From Artemisia argyi (Eukaryota; Streptophyta; Magnoliopsida; Asterales; Asteraceae), in NCBI GenBank assembly GCA_030686995.1, contig CM060693.1, positions 117,030,728 through 117,094,727 of the forward strand: a stretch of DNA of 64,000 nt. Direction: 5' to 3'. The notes under the pieces are model-generated. The model did no database searches and was not told the origin of the DNA. It saw only the letters and a program-made list of their open reading frames with translations. This document shows, piece after piece, positions 30,198 to 42,799 of this stretch. The position numbers and the translations under genes were made by a program. How positions within the stretch are numbered: position 1 is the stretch's first letter; each line of letters opens with the position of its first letter.

Positions 30198-32956
30198 ACG
30201 TCGCTCAAATTTTCAAAACAAATGGTTTTAAAAATTGAGTACGATCCATGTATCAAATTATCCATTAAGGAGGATTAAATATGAAAAGTGCTTTGTTGAT
30301 TAACTTGTATTAGTTTTGATGATATATACACTAATTATACTAGCTCGAAATAATATTATGCTTAAAATAAGTGTTATATGTTCGGTATCAAAATCAGAAA
30401 GTCACACACCTTTCCGAAATGTCAGAAAACAATTTTTTTACAAAAAAAATGAAATTTTGAGTACCAGATGGGCGGCCCCCTTAATTGTCTGGGCGGCCCC
30501 CTTAAATACTGGGCGGTCCCCTTAATTATTTAAGGGGTCCGCCTGTCTGTTCGACAGTTTTTTGAAAACTTTGAAAAATCATATAAAATTAACCGTAACT
30601 CCGTAGAAGTCGTGTCACCTGGCGTTTTAAAGGTAATTGAGTCTACTTTCATTTAAAAATACTTACAAGTAACCATTACAAACTTAAATAAGTAAGAAAG
30701 TCAAAATACTATTCGGTGGAGAAAAATTTGTGTTTCGTTTTAACGTAAAACTTTTGTTTTACCTTTTCCTTCAAGTCAGGTATTCCTAGTTGATATACTT
30801 TTGAAAAATTAAGTATTTATGTTTTCAAAATATTGATCTTAATTAAATTATAGAATGGGAGGAAACTATTTTATTTTCAAATAAATTCGAGCTAAGTAAA
30901 CGTTGGGGTATATAATACACAAAACGACGTCAAGTGTTTTATGTGTTATGTGAACTTCTTTGTGATTTTATTTTCTTAATTGAATATATTAAATGATTGT
31001 TGCTATTTGAAGTTTAGCTATGTATATATCTATGCATATGTGCCCTATTAGTGTATAGCTAGTTTGCCGATTTATACTTAACTAGATCTTATGCTAGATT
31101 TCTTGCGTTAGGATTGTTATAATATGCTTGCATTGCATATAGGTATATATGGCTTAATGTTACTGAAACATCTTGTAAATGAGTTCAATCTAGTCACCTA
31201 AACATTTTAAACAATTTAATCTACTCTTCACAACACACTTAAATATTTTCTACAAATTAGCTTGTTTTACCTTAAGATGTTTAATAAGAGAAATTGAATC
31301 ATTGTAAAACATTAATAGTTATATAAAAGAAAAAGTATTTTCAAAATCTAAGTGTGTTCATAATAAGTAAAAATGAAGAGTCTTTCACAAAAACAAAGCA
31401 TATAACAATCATGAAATAATAAGTCAACTTTCAATCACTCACTAATAAATAATCTTAGGATTAATGGAACACACTATCAAAATGTTTATTTATTTCAAAT
31501 GAGTGTCCTTGAGGGTCAAGAAAGATCTTGATATTATATCAATTCATTATTCAAATTATGGTTAATATATTCATCAAATCTAATTGATGTGTTTTTGAGT
31601 GTGGACAAGAAATTGGATTGCTATTTGTTTAGCTTCAATATTATATCAAATTACAACAAAAGATATAGTCTTGAATCAACATACTCAATCACACTAGATT
31701 GATATGAAAATAGTTACATCCTTTGTAGATGAAAAGAGTGTGCATTGGATCATAACTCACACTTGTGTTGATAATGTCATATTGAATTTACTTGTCCAAT
31801 AATTGTGTTCCAAATATTAGAATAACATTTTAAACACATTTATAAAATATACAATGAAGTAGGATTGACGACTTGGATGTTTCGTCCGAAATATTCAAGC
31901 AATTTACATTGCAATGCAATGGATAAATGTGTCATATCCGAAAAACCAAATATGAGCAAACTAACAACATATGTAAACTTTGCTCACACTACCTAAAATC
32001 GTCACTTCAATATAAAATACATATTCAAGAATAATACACACTATATATTCTATGTATTTCATTTTCTTTGTAGCATGAATGGTTGTGTTACAAGATAATT
32101 CACTACACTTTCCTTTTTGAAATAATATAAGTTATTAGAAGTGAAAAATAACTTGTCACAATCCATAAACAAATATTTTTTTTAAATACTTGGTAAAGTA
32201 TGATATATAACATTGGCAAAAAACATAGAAAATAATATTTGTTTAAAAATATATTAATGTCTAGTTTTGATATCATTTGAGAATCACAAACTCATTTAAG
32301 ATAAATAATCTTAATGAGATTCATTTCACAAGAGTTGCTAAGGTGCACTCTTAAGTTTAGCACAGTTATTAAATCAAGTAATATGTCATCAAAACCAAAC
32401 AACCGGTAAATCATGAAGAAAAGATTAAAACTTTTTGTTTACTCTTATCTAAACATTCAACACGTCTCTATTAGGATCGTGAATAAAATATATCATCTAG
32501 ATTTACCTTCATTAAAACATGATGTTTGAGTCACATTAAGCCAAGTATTAGTGAATCAAGCAAACTTCATGTTTGGTAATCTTCGATAGGTAAATTTAGG
32601 AACTCAATTTCTTCTAAAAAGAGAATGACTACTGGAGAATCTATTGACTAGAAATTCAATTTAACCTAACGGTTGAATTGCTTCTATGTGAGAAGTTGGG
32701 TGTGTGTAACCCGTAAAAATGGTCGTTTTTAGCCTGAATTGAGCACCACTAGTAATAGTCTCATACTCATTCTCCAACTTGATTAAATTGCTCTTCCTAT
32801 ATATACCTAACGCTAGTTTACTTTTATGAACTTTGCTTCTCATTAGATTCTTTCATTCCTAGATTTATGGCATATCGCATATATGTTGTTTCTAGATGTT
32901 TATTTGCTCCTATGTGATTTGATTGTATGCCTTTACATGCTTAACTCTATATCCGG
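30198..32956 (+). other. J interior, left part, no gene seen
   Basis: AT-rich, with stops in all frames. The only notable structure is at 30470-30543: three direct copies of GGGCGGYCCCCTTAA and one inverted copy, the same word as in U3 of J. Confidence 0.6.
30470..30543. repeat. GGGCGGCCCCCTTAA repeats after PBS of J
   Basis: Direct copies at 30470, 30491 and 30511, spaced about 20 bases, then the inverted TTAAGGGGTCCGCC at 30530-30543. The words match the LTR foldback. Confidence 0.8.
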
Positions 32957-33726
32957 ATGAGCACGAATTTAATGGGAAGGGAAAACACACTCACTCACAT
33001 ATATTCCTCTACCTTACACCCAAACATGTTATCTCCCAACAACCAAAAACCTAAGATTTCAAGAACCGCAAGGATCTCCGTCAAACCCGTTTGGAGGAGG
33101 AAACTTGATTCTTGTCATAACTCAAGTGATGTTGTTCCAAGTCAACCAACTACTAAACCTCAAACCCACAATAATGACTCATCTCACAACCTATCACCCA
33201 CTCATTCCCTCATTCATGGTTCTTCTTATGATGAGCATGCTCAATCCCAAAACAACAATCCTAATCTCTCAATCAATACTTCACTTGTTGCTCATTCAAC
33301 AAAAACACCACTCACTCTTGGAGAACCTCTTCCACCCATTTCATGTTTTCATGACTACCCAAGCTCAACCATGTCTCCACCACCAAGAGTACCACCATCA
33401 CATCCTACAACCTCACATGCCATTCCTATGTTGCATGTTCAAACCTTCCTCCGAACACTTGAAGTTCATTGAGGAGCTAAAAGAGGCTCATGAGCTTACC
33501 ATCATCACCACAAAACATCAACCAAGTTGAGAAGCATGTCAACAATTGCCCTTGTTGCATCTTCCTTCAACAACAAACCATTGCCTTGAATGAGCACCTC
33601 ACTTGGATTGAGTATCTTCTTACAAGATCTCAACAAACATCATCACTGGAACAACATCCAAACTCTCAATCAACCTCTTCCGCTCCTAAATCTACACCCC
33701 TAAAAGTCAAGCGAATTTCTTTATGA
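32957..33726 (+). pseudogene. Possible broken ORF of J, Ser/Pro/Thr-rich
   Basis: Three overlapping frames read in succession like one protein. The first, 32957-33472, is rich in Ser, Pro, Asn and Thr. A middle piece (about 33435-33530) has FKPSSEHLKFIEELKEAHEL. The last, 33490-33726, has VEKHVNNCPCCIFLQQQTIA. Two frameshifts would be needed to join them. The last two pieces look helical, with a CPCC motif. I recognise no family. Its position, before the GGGGGAG tracts and the PPT, is where SIRE-like elements carry an extra 3' ORF, so it may be a remnant of such a protein. Coding potential is uncertain, because low-complexity DNA could produce the first frame by chance. Confidence 0.35.
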
Positions 33727-34556
33727 AATGCATCTTTTCCACTTCCTAGCAAGTGAAGAACACAAAGAAGATATCCATGCTTCAAGTGTTGTCAAGCCAT
33801 CACCACCTCATTCACATATCAATTTTCGGTCGTCAACCAACAAAACACCTAAAAATCCCTTGATTCCAAATCATCCACCCTTGTCAAATGTTATATTAAT
33901 CTAAACCATATTTGTCAACCTTTTGTCATTACCTTCTCTTTTCGTTCATGCTCATCCTTCTTTATTTTTCTACGTCTTTAAAAGAAGGCATCATTATCAT
34001 TTTTTTTTTCTCTTTTAGAATATATATTTTGGTATCTTTTGCCAAAATATGTCCGTAGAATCTTTGCATTAGGTTCCAATCATTATCATGTCTTAACCTT
34101 TGGTCATGGTAATTTTTTTTTTGGAAAGTTAGGTTGTTGTTTTTAAAACAATAATTACATGTGTCATATTTTTAGCGCATATACCTATTACCTCCATATA
34201 TTGTTCCCCTATTAGTATCATGCATATACCTATCATCATCATTATATATTTGCACTTGTCTACTAACTTTGTTTTGAAGGATTACTTCATCGCTCGATTC
34301 TTTGGTAGCCAAAACTAGTTTTGAGCATACACCAAGGGGGAGCATACACCAAGGGGGAGCATTAAGGTTGATTGGATCAAGGCTTCACTTACGATGATAC
34401 AAGCTCGCCTTTTACATTCTTTCTCAAGGGTTCAAGCGTAGTTGAAGTCTCGTCTAAGTGTCCACCTTTTTGCTTCGACAAAAGGGGGAGAAGAAGTGTA
34501 AACAAGTAACTTATACATTTTACTATGAGTTATAGTTTACATAGTTTGTCATCATC
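33727..34556 (+). other. J 3' region with GGGGGAG tracts
   Basis: No gene. CACCAAGGGGGAGCAT occurs twice in tandem at 34331-34361, and AAAAGGGGGAGAAG lies at about 34479-34493. These are purine tracts of the kind seen before the PPT in many plant copia elements. Confidence 0.6.
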
Positions 34557-34570
34557 AAAAAACGGGAGAT
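34557..34570 (+). other. Polypurine tract of J
   Basis: AAAAAACGGGAGAT directly before the 3' LTR start TGTTGG. One C interrupts the purines. Confidence 0.7.
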
Positions 34571-36331
34571 TGTTGGCATGAATATTACGATATTTAATCT
34601 AAACATTCTCTTCATGTTTTGATGATGACAAAGATGTAAGTTACAACATATAACGTAAAGTGCTTAAGTTACTTGTGTTCACAATTCATATTTGCATTCT
34701 TACGTCAACAAGCCTCGATATCTAAACGTCTCGAGTTTGCCTCAACAATCACTTAAGGTATGGATAAACAAGTGCTTAATACATCTCATGATCAAAGGGG
34801 TATTTAATTAACTAATACAAAGTTTATTTAACTATATAAACATATTATATATTTTTTAAAAACACTTTTGGTAATAAATAAAAATGTTTTAATCATACTA
34901 AATATATGATTTCAAAGTTTTAACCAAAATCAGTTAGTTTTTCACCAAATAAACTTTCCCCACAAAAAGACAGAAAAACTGGCCGTTTCAGTAGGGCGGC
35001 CCCCTTAATTTTAAGGGGGCCGGCACAAAATTAAGGGGACCGACCACGCTCCCATGTTAGATTTGGTCAGAAATTTTTCCCTATAAATACCACCTCAAAC
35101 CTGGAATTTTTCTCACCTTTTGCACAAAAATTTTCAGATCCAATTCTCTCTAAACATCCTTCTAAAACCCTTTGATCATAAGATTATTAATCTTTGTTTC
35201 AAGTGATCCAATCTATCATCACTCAAAGTGCAAGAGAAGAATCCTTCCTATCATAAAGCCAAAGATGTATTAGGATCTAGTTAGTGGTTATGTGAAGTTG
35301 TGACTTATGTATATGTAATAAGTAGATCAAGATAATTTTACTTAGTAGTGATTTAATGAGTGAGTAAGAAGTAGTGGGAGGAAGTAGTAGTGTGGAGAAA
35401 ACATGTAGTTGTGAAGATGTAGGTGTGTGAGTAAGTAGTGGAGTTTAGAATAAGTTGTGATGAAGTTGTGAAGTCGTGAACACGTGAAGAAGTTGTGAAG
35501 CCGTGAAGAAGTTTAGAAGAAGTTGTGATGAAGTTGCGAAGTCGTGAAGACGTGAAGAAGTTGTGAAGCCGTGAAGAAGTTTAGAAGAAGTTGTGATAAA
35601 GTCGTGAAGTCGTGAAGTTGTGTAGAAGTTGTGTAGTGATCGAAGTTGTGTTGTGAGATTGGTTCTAGCTACTATTAGAACTCGACAGTTAGCTTAGTGT
35701 CGTTAAATGGTGTAAGAAAAAGTTGTGTACGGTTTCTCCGCCAAAAGGGAGCTTGTTGAGTAGTGAAGAAAACTCTCGAGTAGGTGACTCGGGGAGTGGA
35801 GTAGGAACAAGGAAGGTGTCCTTGTAGCCGAACCACTATAAATTATCGTGTTCGGTTTGCATTTCCTTTCTCTTATCTTATATCATTTGTTCTTGCATTT
35901 ATCGCTTTACTTATATGCTTGCCTACATGTCTTAGTTGTTGCTTATATAGTTGTGATGATTGATTGTGTTGAACATAGTAGTTAATATTGTGATTCTGTG
36001 TATAATTGCATGATATGGTCAAATAGATTATTATTCACACTTCTCATATTAAGTTTAACTTGATAGATAATTTGATACAAAACGTTTTAAGATTTTAAAA
36101 GGAAAACGTATTCATATAAAGATCGACCAAAGCCCCATTCATAAAACTAAGTTTTTCAAAAAGCTTACATATATAATTGATCATATTGATTATATGTTGT
36201 TTTTATACTAAACTTTAATTAAAGTTTTCCAAACAAACAATTGAATAAATTTGAATCAACATTTTGAAACAAAGTTTTTTATAAAATGAAAAAGAAGGGA
36301 AAACTATTCAACCCCCTTCTAGTTTTCCACA
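34571..36331 (+). repeat. 3' LTR of J
   Basis: Same ends as the 5' LTR and about 20 bp longer, mostly from differences in the GTGAAG region (extra GTAGAAGTTGT near 35620). TATA at 35082, foldback at 34997-35022. Confidence 0.92.
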
Positions 36332-36336
36332 AATTA

Positions 36337-36617
36337 TCTAATTGATTACATGGTTGCTAAGTCGAGTCATATCCTTGTACATATTGTTTTGGGACGATTG
36401 GTACTCATGGGTAAAGTACTTATGTTATGGAGTAATGGGGAAGAACATCATATTACTACCCCCATATGTACGTTAATCTTAAAAGTACTCAAACTGTTTT
36501 GATTTTCTTAATTCGAGTCATTAGATTAGTTTATTGTAAAGTATGTAAAAATTCAAGTGTAAGGGGAATGTTCATTCCCTATGATGTATTATTTTTGATG
36601 GTAGGGTAAGAGTGTAT

Positions 36618-36666
<49 letters not shown>

Positions 36667-37227
36667 AAAAACAAGAAAAAGAAAGAAAAAAAATAAATAA
36701 AAAAAAATAGAAAAAGAAAAAGAGAAAAACATACGGACTACCATCCCTTTTCATTCTAGTCTTGGCTTAGCAACGCCATATTGTACATGTAATTAACCAA
36801 GATTGTTAACTCGCCACCAGTAAAGACTGCCTATATCTAACAAAACCGTGTATTCCATATCCCTACACCAAACGTTACAACCCTTTAAAAGACCTCTTTG
36901 ATAGTTTATCCTAGGTTCTTACGCCATGTGGTGGAGGTTTGATCCTTTCCCAAGCCTATGGTAATCTATTTTGCTATGACAGGTAGTGAGAGATGTTTTC
37001 CATTTCCATAATGTGATATTACTTTATTACACCCGAGAGATGTGAGTATCTAAACACTACTTGTGAGGTGCTAGTATATGACCTCCGTGCTTGTCTTTGG
37101 TCTTTAGTGGAACGATTATTTGTTGTAATTACTTTTATATTAGTGTTAAATGACCCCTAAATTGTATTTTGACTAGAATAAAAGCGCATTTGCTTGAGGA
37201 CAAGCAAATCTCAAGTGTAAGCGTATA
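36337..37227 (+). other. 3' region of H after J, no gene seen
   Basis: H continues after the AATTA duplication. A 42-base A run at 36620-36661 is followed by an A/G-rich stretch. The sequence before the LTR (AAGTGTAAGCGTATA) is a poor PPT, so plus-strand priming of this copy is hard to judge. Confidence 0.55.
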
Positions 37228-38647
37228 TGATGAGGCGAATAATGAACCACTTTTAGGGGGTCATTTAAGCCCGGAATTGAATTTATTTGATCAAATATTG
37301 CCCTAAATCGTTCCTTTTGTGATTTTAGGTACTTTGGGAGTGAATTCTGGAAAAGGAAGCAATTCGGACGTTTTTGGAGCATAAAAGTGGAGAAAACGGC
37401 AAAGACTTAATTTTCCATGCTGAGAACAGTACCTGACGGCGTCAAGAAGGAAATCATGACGGCGTCAAGAGTAAAGTCCATGATGACCCAGTGAAAACCT
37501 GAAGGCGTCACAACAAGGGCGTCAAGAGTTAATCTGGTGACGGCCTGCATAAGGAGTATACATGACGGCGTCAAACCCAGATCTAGGCAGTCCGAGAAAC
37601 TATTTGGCGGCGAGATGACGGCGTCAGACATTTGTTCTTGACGCCGTCACCTATCAAAATCTATATATAGTTTTCTATTTTCCATTCATTAGAGAGGGAC
37701 TTGTGTGGCGAAAACTAGGGCCGAACTTTGTAAACCCTAGGTCGTATTTTACAGTGTTTTCAAGGGTTTTCACCCCTTGAATCCTTTCATGTTCAATTGA
37801 GATAAGTCTTCTCTTAATTCATTCAATATGTCTATGTGTTGTTTGAATATATCTTATGCTTGTCTTGATTTCAGCATGCTAGGCTAGATCTATCTTGTGT
37901 TTGCTTAGATGTAATGAAACGTAGATGTTAATTATATGTTGATTACTTGTTTATGGTTGTAATGGATGAATGATTTCAATGTTAGGCTTAAGAAAACTGG
38001 TAGATCTCCATTGTGTAACACGCTTGAACGTCTTAGGAAACATGAACCGATGTGTACTAGGTTTTATTGGTTGTATTTAATGCATGAGCAAATTCTAGTG
38101 ATCCCATGTTAGGAGCGTCTTAGCCGGCTCGACATAGGAGTGAAGTAGGCGCTTATAGGATTGGGGAAGTAAGTACGCCACCCCATGAATGGTATTAAGG
38201 AATACAATCCGTCATCCACGCAACTATAAAAAGTAATTAACCTGTAAAAGATATCTAGGGAGTAGTGAAATCTAAGTAAACACAATTCTCCCACATATTG
38301 CTCACAACTCTAGTTTAATTTAGTTTTATTTTCATTTTAGTATTTTATTTTGATTGCATCTTTAGTGTTGGGTTAGTTGACTAGCAACTAATTCCTCCAA
38401 ACTCCTTCAAACCCGAGATTTTTACTTGCTTTCATAAAAATATAAAAATACAAAAAGAATCATCCCTCATCTTTAGACCTAGTCTTTAGGTTTTCGAATC
38501 CTAGCGACACTATTCCTAGCTGAACGATCAATCCCCCGGTACTTGTCATTATACTATACTACATCGATCAGGTACACTGCCTGGTGGGGGTTGTAAGCTT
38601 CTCGAGATCCCTCGAGAGGTAAAGCCTGGTGCAATCCCTATGCATCA
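37228..38647 (+). repeat. 3' LTR of H
   Basis: Same length as the 5' LTR. The palindrome array at 37434-37649 is better preserved. TATA CTATATATAG is at 37661-37670. It ends GCATCA before TTAAT 38648-38652. Confidence 0.93.
37434..37649. repeat. TGACGSCGTCA palindrome array, 3' LTR of H
   Basis: Four or five intact TGACGGCGTCA/TGACGCCGTCA copies and several one-sided ones (GAAGGCGTCA, GGGCGTCA, TGACGGCC) lie just before TATA. Confidence 0.8.
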
Positions 38648-38652
38648 TTAAT

Positions 38653-38759
38653 CTTTAATTAATATTGCACTTAAGTCCTTATTCTCTTCGAAGTACTTTG
38701 AATAATCTTCAATATCTAGCTGTACTTTGACAATGTTTGACTTTGATCTTCAAGCAGCA
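38653..38759 (-). repeat. LTR of G, piece 2
   Basis: Short stretch between H and K. It has two copies of GTACTTTGA, the word repeated in the other G pieces. Its last five bases, CAGCA (38755-38759), are the K target duplication. Confidence 0.6.
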
Positions 38760-40275
38760 TGATTGGTCCCAAAGCAGTCAGATATTATTGACCAAGGTCA
38801 ACAAGCCAAAGACAGCCTCGTTCCAATACTCCGGTGATAGTATAGTGTTTTCCCGGGTCGTTAAAGTCCCAGCGAGATTGAAATGGTGTCGTTTGAAATC
38901 GTTTATGAGTGAGTGGCACTGAGGACAGTAGCCCAGATGATATGGAATTGATTTTGCTACTGTTATTTTGGTATTGGTACACAGATAATATTCACAAAAA
39001 TCAGATACTCAGATATATGCACGTATTCACAATCAGGATTCACGTAATAGGAAAAGTGGGGTTTGGTATTTAACAAACTACAGGGGGTGCTTTTGAAACT
39101 TAAAATTAAAAAGAAATTTGAAAATGAAAAATGAAATTATAAAAGTGAATATTTTAATATTTAAATATTATTTAATTAATTAAACTAATTAAAATCTAAT
39201 TTTAAATCTAATTTAAATTAACTAATAATTATAAGAATTACAAATTAAACTAAAAATTTGAAAAAATAATTTCTAAACTTAAAATAGAACTTGAAGAAAG
39301 TATAAAAAATAAAAATAAATATTTTTGTCTTTTTATGGGTTTTTTTATTAATTAAAAACTATTTAACTTAATTAAACTAATTAAACTAATTTAAATTATA
39401 ATTAATACTAAATTAACTTAGAAAATTATGATAAAATTTATAAAATTACTTAACCATCACAGGAATCCTAAAAAATTATAAAAACTTCTAAAAATTATAT
39501 TTAAGACTATTCCACTAATTAATTAGAAACTAAAAATTTATTTTCTAAAAGTCTATTATTCTATATTAGAGCTAGAAAAAATATAAAAACAAGGTTTTGC
39601 TTTATAAAAACTAGATATGCTATTTAATAATTAATATTAATTAATAATTAAGAAAACTAGTATTAAATTTAATAAATACTAAATGACAAAATAAAAATCG
39701 GAAAAAATTACTAAAATTACTTTACTATACAAGGTAATTAATAAAAATATAAAAATGACAAGTGCTTAACAAAAATTTAAAAATGAAAATTAAAATTAAA
39801 TTGAATTAAATAGAAACTATCACTTAATTTAAACTTGGTTTTTCTTGGATTTTCTTTTACAAACTAACTTTACTACTGAAAATAGAAATCTTTTGTGAAA
39901 ACACTTTAGAAAATAGCTTATTTATAAGCTATAAGCACCCCCTTTGGCTTATCAGTTGACTTATGTTGACTGGATGGACAAATAAGCACAATTAACCTTG
40001 AGTGGGGTCCACAATGGTGGAAATGGGTACAAATAAGCTTAACTGACTCAAATAAGCCAGAAACAACTAGCAATGATCAGAAATAAGCAGTATGAGAGCA
40101 AATAAGCACTTGAGCAAACTGAATACAAACACAAAATAGGGACAGATTTAATGGTGGATTTCAGGTGGGGTCCACTTGGTCCTAGGTCAAACTAAGGGTT
40201 AATCCTTACTCCCTGGTAGGAGGGGGGTTGGGAAAAACCAATTGGAACCACTAGGGCCCACTGGGGTGGTCTACA

Positions 40276-40297
40276 ACCACCACCAAAGTTGGTGGTG
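40276..40297 (-). other. CCACCAA/TTGGTGG hairpin in transcribed LTR of K
   Basis: CACCACCAA and TTGGTGGTG pair around AG. The E element has the shorter but paired version CCACCACAA/TTGTGGTGG at 60121-60142, so changes on both arms agree. Confidence 0.55.
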
Positions 40298-41659
40298 TGG
40301 TGGAGGTCTGCTGGTGCAGGGGAAGCCTTCTTCCCTGCAACTAAGTTCCAGGGCTTGTGGGGCCCACACACAAATTCACAAAAATCAAGCTAATGTGGGA
40401 TTCCAAAGTTGAGGTGGTGGTGTGTAACTACAACAAGTTTCAGCTTCTCAATCCAAACACATAAATCACAATTAATCTTGGAACTTTTGCAAAAATCTGA
40501 GAATTGTCAATTTGACTTTTTGATTAAACTAGGAACTTTGACTTATTTGGATTTTGGGTTTAATTTAAGGACTGTAACTAAGTTAAATAACTAATATTAA
40601 GTTGAATTAATACAAAACAACTACTTTTAAACTGATTTGAAAGACTTATGGATGCCAAATCCAACACAGTGAACTGTGTGGGGAGATTTTGTGAGTTTTT
40701 GACTTTTTTTGTGAAACAAAGCTTGGTTTTATAGTCTAAACCTCCAAATAAAACCTAAGGCAACTTGTTTGAATCACTTTTACCCTCTGAGATCAGTGAC
40801 AACAAACCTGAACTAGCTAATCCAAACACTACTTAATCTTGGACTGTTTTGAGTTTTTCAAAGCAGATGATCATTAAGGTGTGTAAACTTGATCCCTAAT
40901 TGCTGATTATGCCTAAGTGACTTTGTTTAAGTACTTAACAACAGGTTACAGCTATAATCACACAAATATACCAATTAAACTATATTGACTGATTAAACTA
41001 AGATATAAGATAACTACAAATTTTATAAAACAAGCTATATATATTAAGATGTAAATTAACTAAACAATACTAAAAGAAGCTCAAACAAACACAGAATGGT
41101 AACCAAAAGCAAGCAATCAAAAAAAAAAAAAAACTAAGAACTAGGAATTTCTAGTGGAAAACTTAAATGAGCAAAATCTTACAAGGGTACCCTCAGCATG
41201 AACAGGGGTTTTTCCTTATGAAGCCTATCTTTAGATAGGCCAAACTTCACTCCAATCTTGCTCCTTTTTGATCCTCAGTACCTGAAAACAAGTTAGAACA
41301 AGATAGTTGACCAATGTTGACTATTTTTATATTTTTAGTTTTCTTCTAGTATAACTGGATTTTAGGGTCTCTAAAAGCTTTAACAAGCTTATTGGTATCC
41401 TAAGTGAGCTTAAGATTCCATCATTGAAACACAAACACTAGCAGACTATGATCCAGATTAATAACTGAAATTTGAAATTTGCATAAACAAAAAAGATTGA
41501 AGAAACCTGCTTATATTAATTTGAAAAGAGTAATAGTACACTGAATTGACTTATACAAATGCTTAAAAGCTTTTAGCCACACTACAATTGCTTAATAAAT
41601 TTAAACGGGTACAATTATACTAAAAAAACTAGACAAGTCTTTCATCTTGCATCTTTCTC

Positions 41660-41667
41660 CTTTTATA
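41660..41667 (-). promoter_or_regulatory. TATA box in left LTR of K
   Basis: TATAAAAG on the minus strand, about 1.07 kb from the LTR start. Confidence 0.55.
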
Positions 41668-42741
41668 GCCACATATTAGGGTTCCCAGCATCCTCCTCAT
41701 CATTTCCCACCTCTCTCTGGCTTCTTTGGTCCACTCTCAAGCCTCCACGTGTTTTGGCGGGAAAGCTTCTTTTGCAAATTGGTTTCTGATTGCGTGTAGG
41801 GGAGGGGGTAGCATTTATTGTGGGTGGCTTAGTTAGGTGTAGGGGGTGGTGGCATTAATTGTGGAAGAGATGGGCAAGTTGGGGTGGTGGCTGCAATACC
41901 ATGGTGGTATTCTGGTTTGGTGGGGGAGAGGGAAAAGGGATGGAGTTGACCGGTTTTGACCAAGGTCAAACCATTTGACCCTGGTATTAGTTATAAGGGG
42001 GCTTGGGTGGGCTGTGTTGTTTTTGGGCCCAAGAGAAAAAGTATGGGTGGGCTAGGGATGGACTGGACTTGGGATGGGAGTAGTATTTTAAGGTCCGGTT
42101 TGGTTTATGGTTTACACAAGGACTAGATTTGTAATTTACCAAAAGTTGAGGGGTGAGACTTGGCAAGTTTTCCAAAGTATTTCAAGGGTGTATTTTGCCA
42201 ATCCATGAATAGTATAAGGTCCTTTGTTGAATTTTCCAATTTATTTTCACCAGGGACTAAAACCGTCAAACTTTCAAACTTCAGGGACCATTTGTGTAAT
42301 TTTCACCAAACTTTCCACCAAGGACCAATCCTGTCATAAAAGGTTAGTGCAAGGACAAAATTTGTTTTTCTCAAAGTTTTCCATATCCCAGGGACTATTT
42401 TTGACAATTTTCCAAACTTCAGGGACTAAACTTGACATTTTGTGAAAGTTTGCACCAAAGGACTATTTGTGTAACTTTTTGATTTATAAGGACCTTTGGT
42501 GACTTTTTCAAGTTTTTAGAACTACCAGGGACTAGATTTGACAACTTTTGAAAGATGAGGGACTAAAACTGCCAATTATGCAAACTTTGTGCGTTTTTCA
42601 TCTGTTTTTCGTATTTTTGCATTTGAAACATGTAAAACACTTTTCTGGGATATTTTCACTATTTTGATTCATTATTGAGTGTTTTTAGATGTTTTGGCAG
42701 CTTAGAAATGGTAAAAATTATGAGTATTTACACACTCATCA

Positions 42742-42753
42742 ATCCCCCACACT
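42742..42753 (-). other. Polypurine tract of K
   Basis: AGTGTGGGGGAT on the minus strand abuts the LTR. Identical to N1. Confidence 0.75.
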
Positions 42754-42758
42754 AAAAC

Positions 42759-42777
42759 ATTGCTAGTCCCTAGCAAT
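42759..42777 (-). other. PPT-side hairpin of K
   Basis: ATTGCTAG-GGA-CTAGCAAT, identical to N1 and E. Confidence 0.75.
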
Positions 42778-42799
42778 CTTTTGAGAAAAAATTGATGGA

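Larger units (their letters stand above)
28442..36331 (+). mobile_element. Element J: large pol-less LTR element with copia-like PBS, nested in H
   Basis: LTRs of 1741 and 1761 bp (TGTTGGCATG...CCACA) enclose 4.4 kb. Target duplication AATTA is at 28437-28441 and 36332-36336. PBS TGGTACCAGAGCC at 30185 is one base from the common tRNA-iMet site. The PPT at 34557 and several GGGGGAG tracts resemble those of Ty1/copia elements of the SIRE/Maximus kind. There is no gag, protease, integrase or RT, so it is a LARD-like non-autonomous element. The LTRs differ by scattered substitutions and by repeat number. Confidence 0.9.
22998..38647 (+). mobile_element. Element H: gypsy element with gag and protease, RT to integrase core lost
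   Basis: Two 1420-bp LTRs (22998-24417 and 37228-38647) lie within a 5-bp duplication, TTAAT at 22993-22997 and 38648-38652. Inside are a PBS, gag, a protease ORF, a short integrase tail and a long 3' region interrupted by element J (28442-36331). There is no RT, RNase H or integrase core, so it depends on a helper. The two LTRs differ by a scatter of substitutions, so it is older than N1. It is inserted in the LTR of G. Confidence 0.92.
38760..42741 (-). repeat. 3' LTR of K
   Basis: In minus orientation it starts TGATGAGTG...ACTCATCA and ends GGGACCAATCA. U3 has GGGACTA-type repeats (42220-42560). TATAAAAG is at 41660-41667. The transcribed remainder of about 2.9 kb is unusually long and holds the hairpin at 40276-40297 and the conserved U5 block at about 38820-38880. 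The small open frames in it are not coding. Confidence 0.92.

Noticed and set aside
33105..33530. Second long frame overlapping the J candidate ORF, as a separate gene
   Set aside because: Its first part is low-complexity antiphase text. Only the end (33435-33530) looks coding and was included in the broken ORF.
36572..36754. Phe-rich frame opposite the A tract
   Set aside because: An artefact of the 42-base A run.
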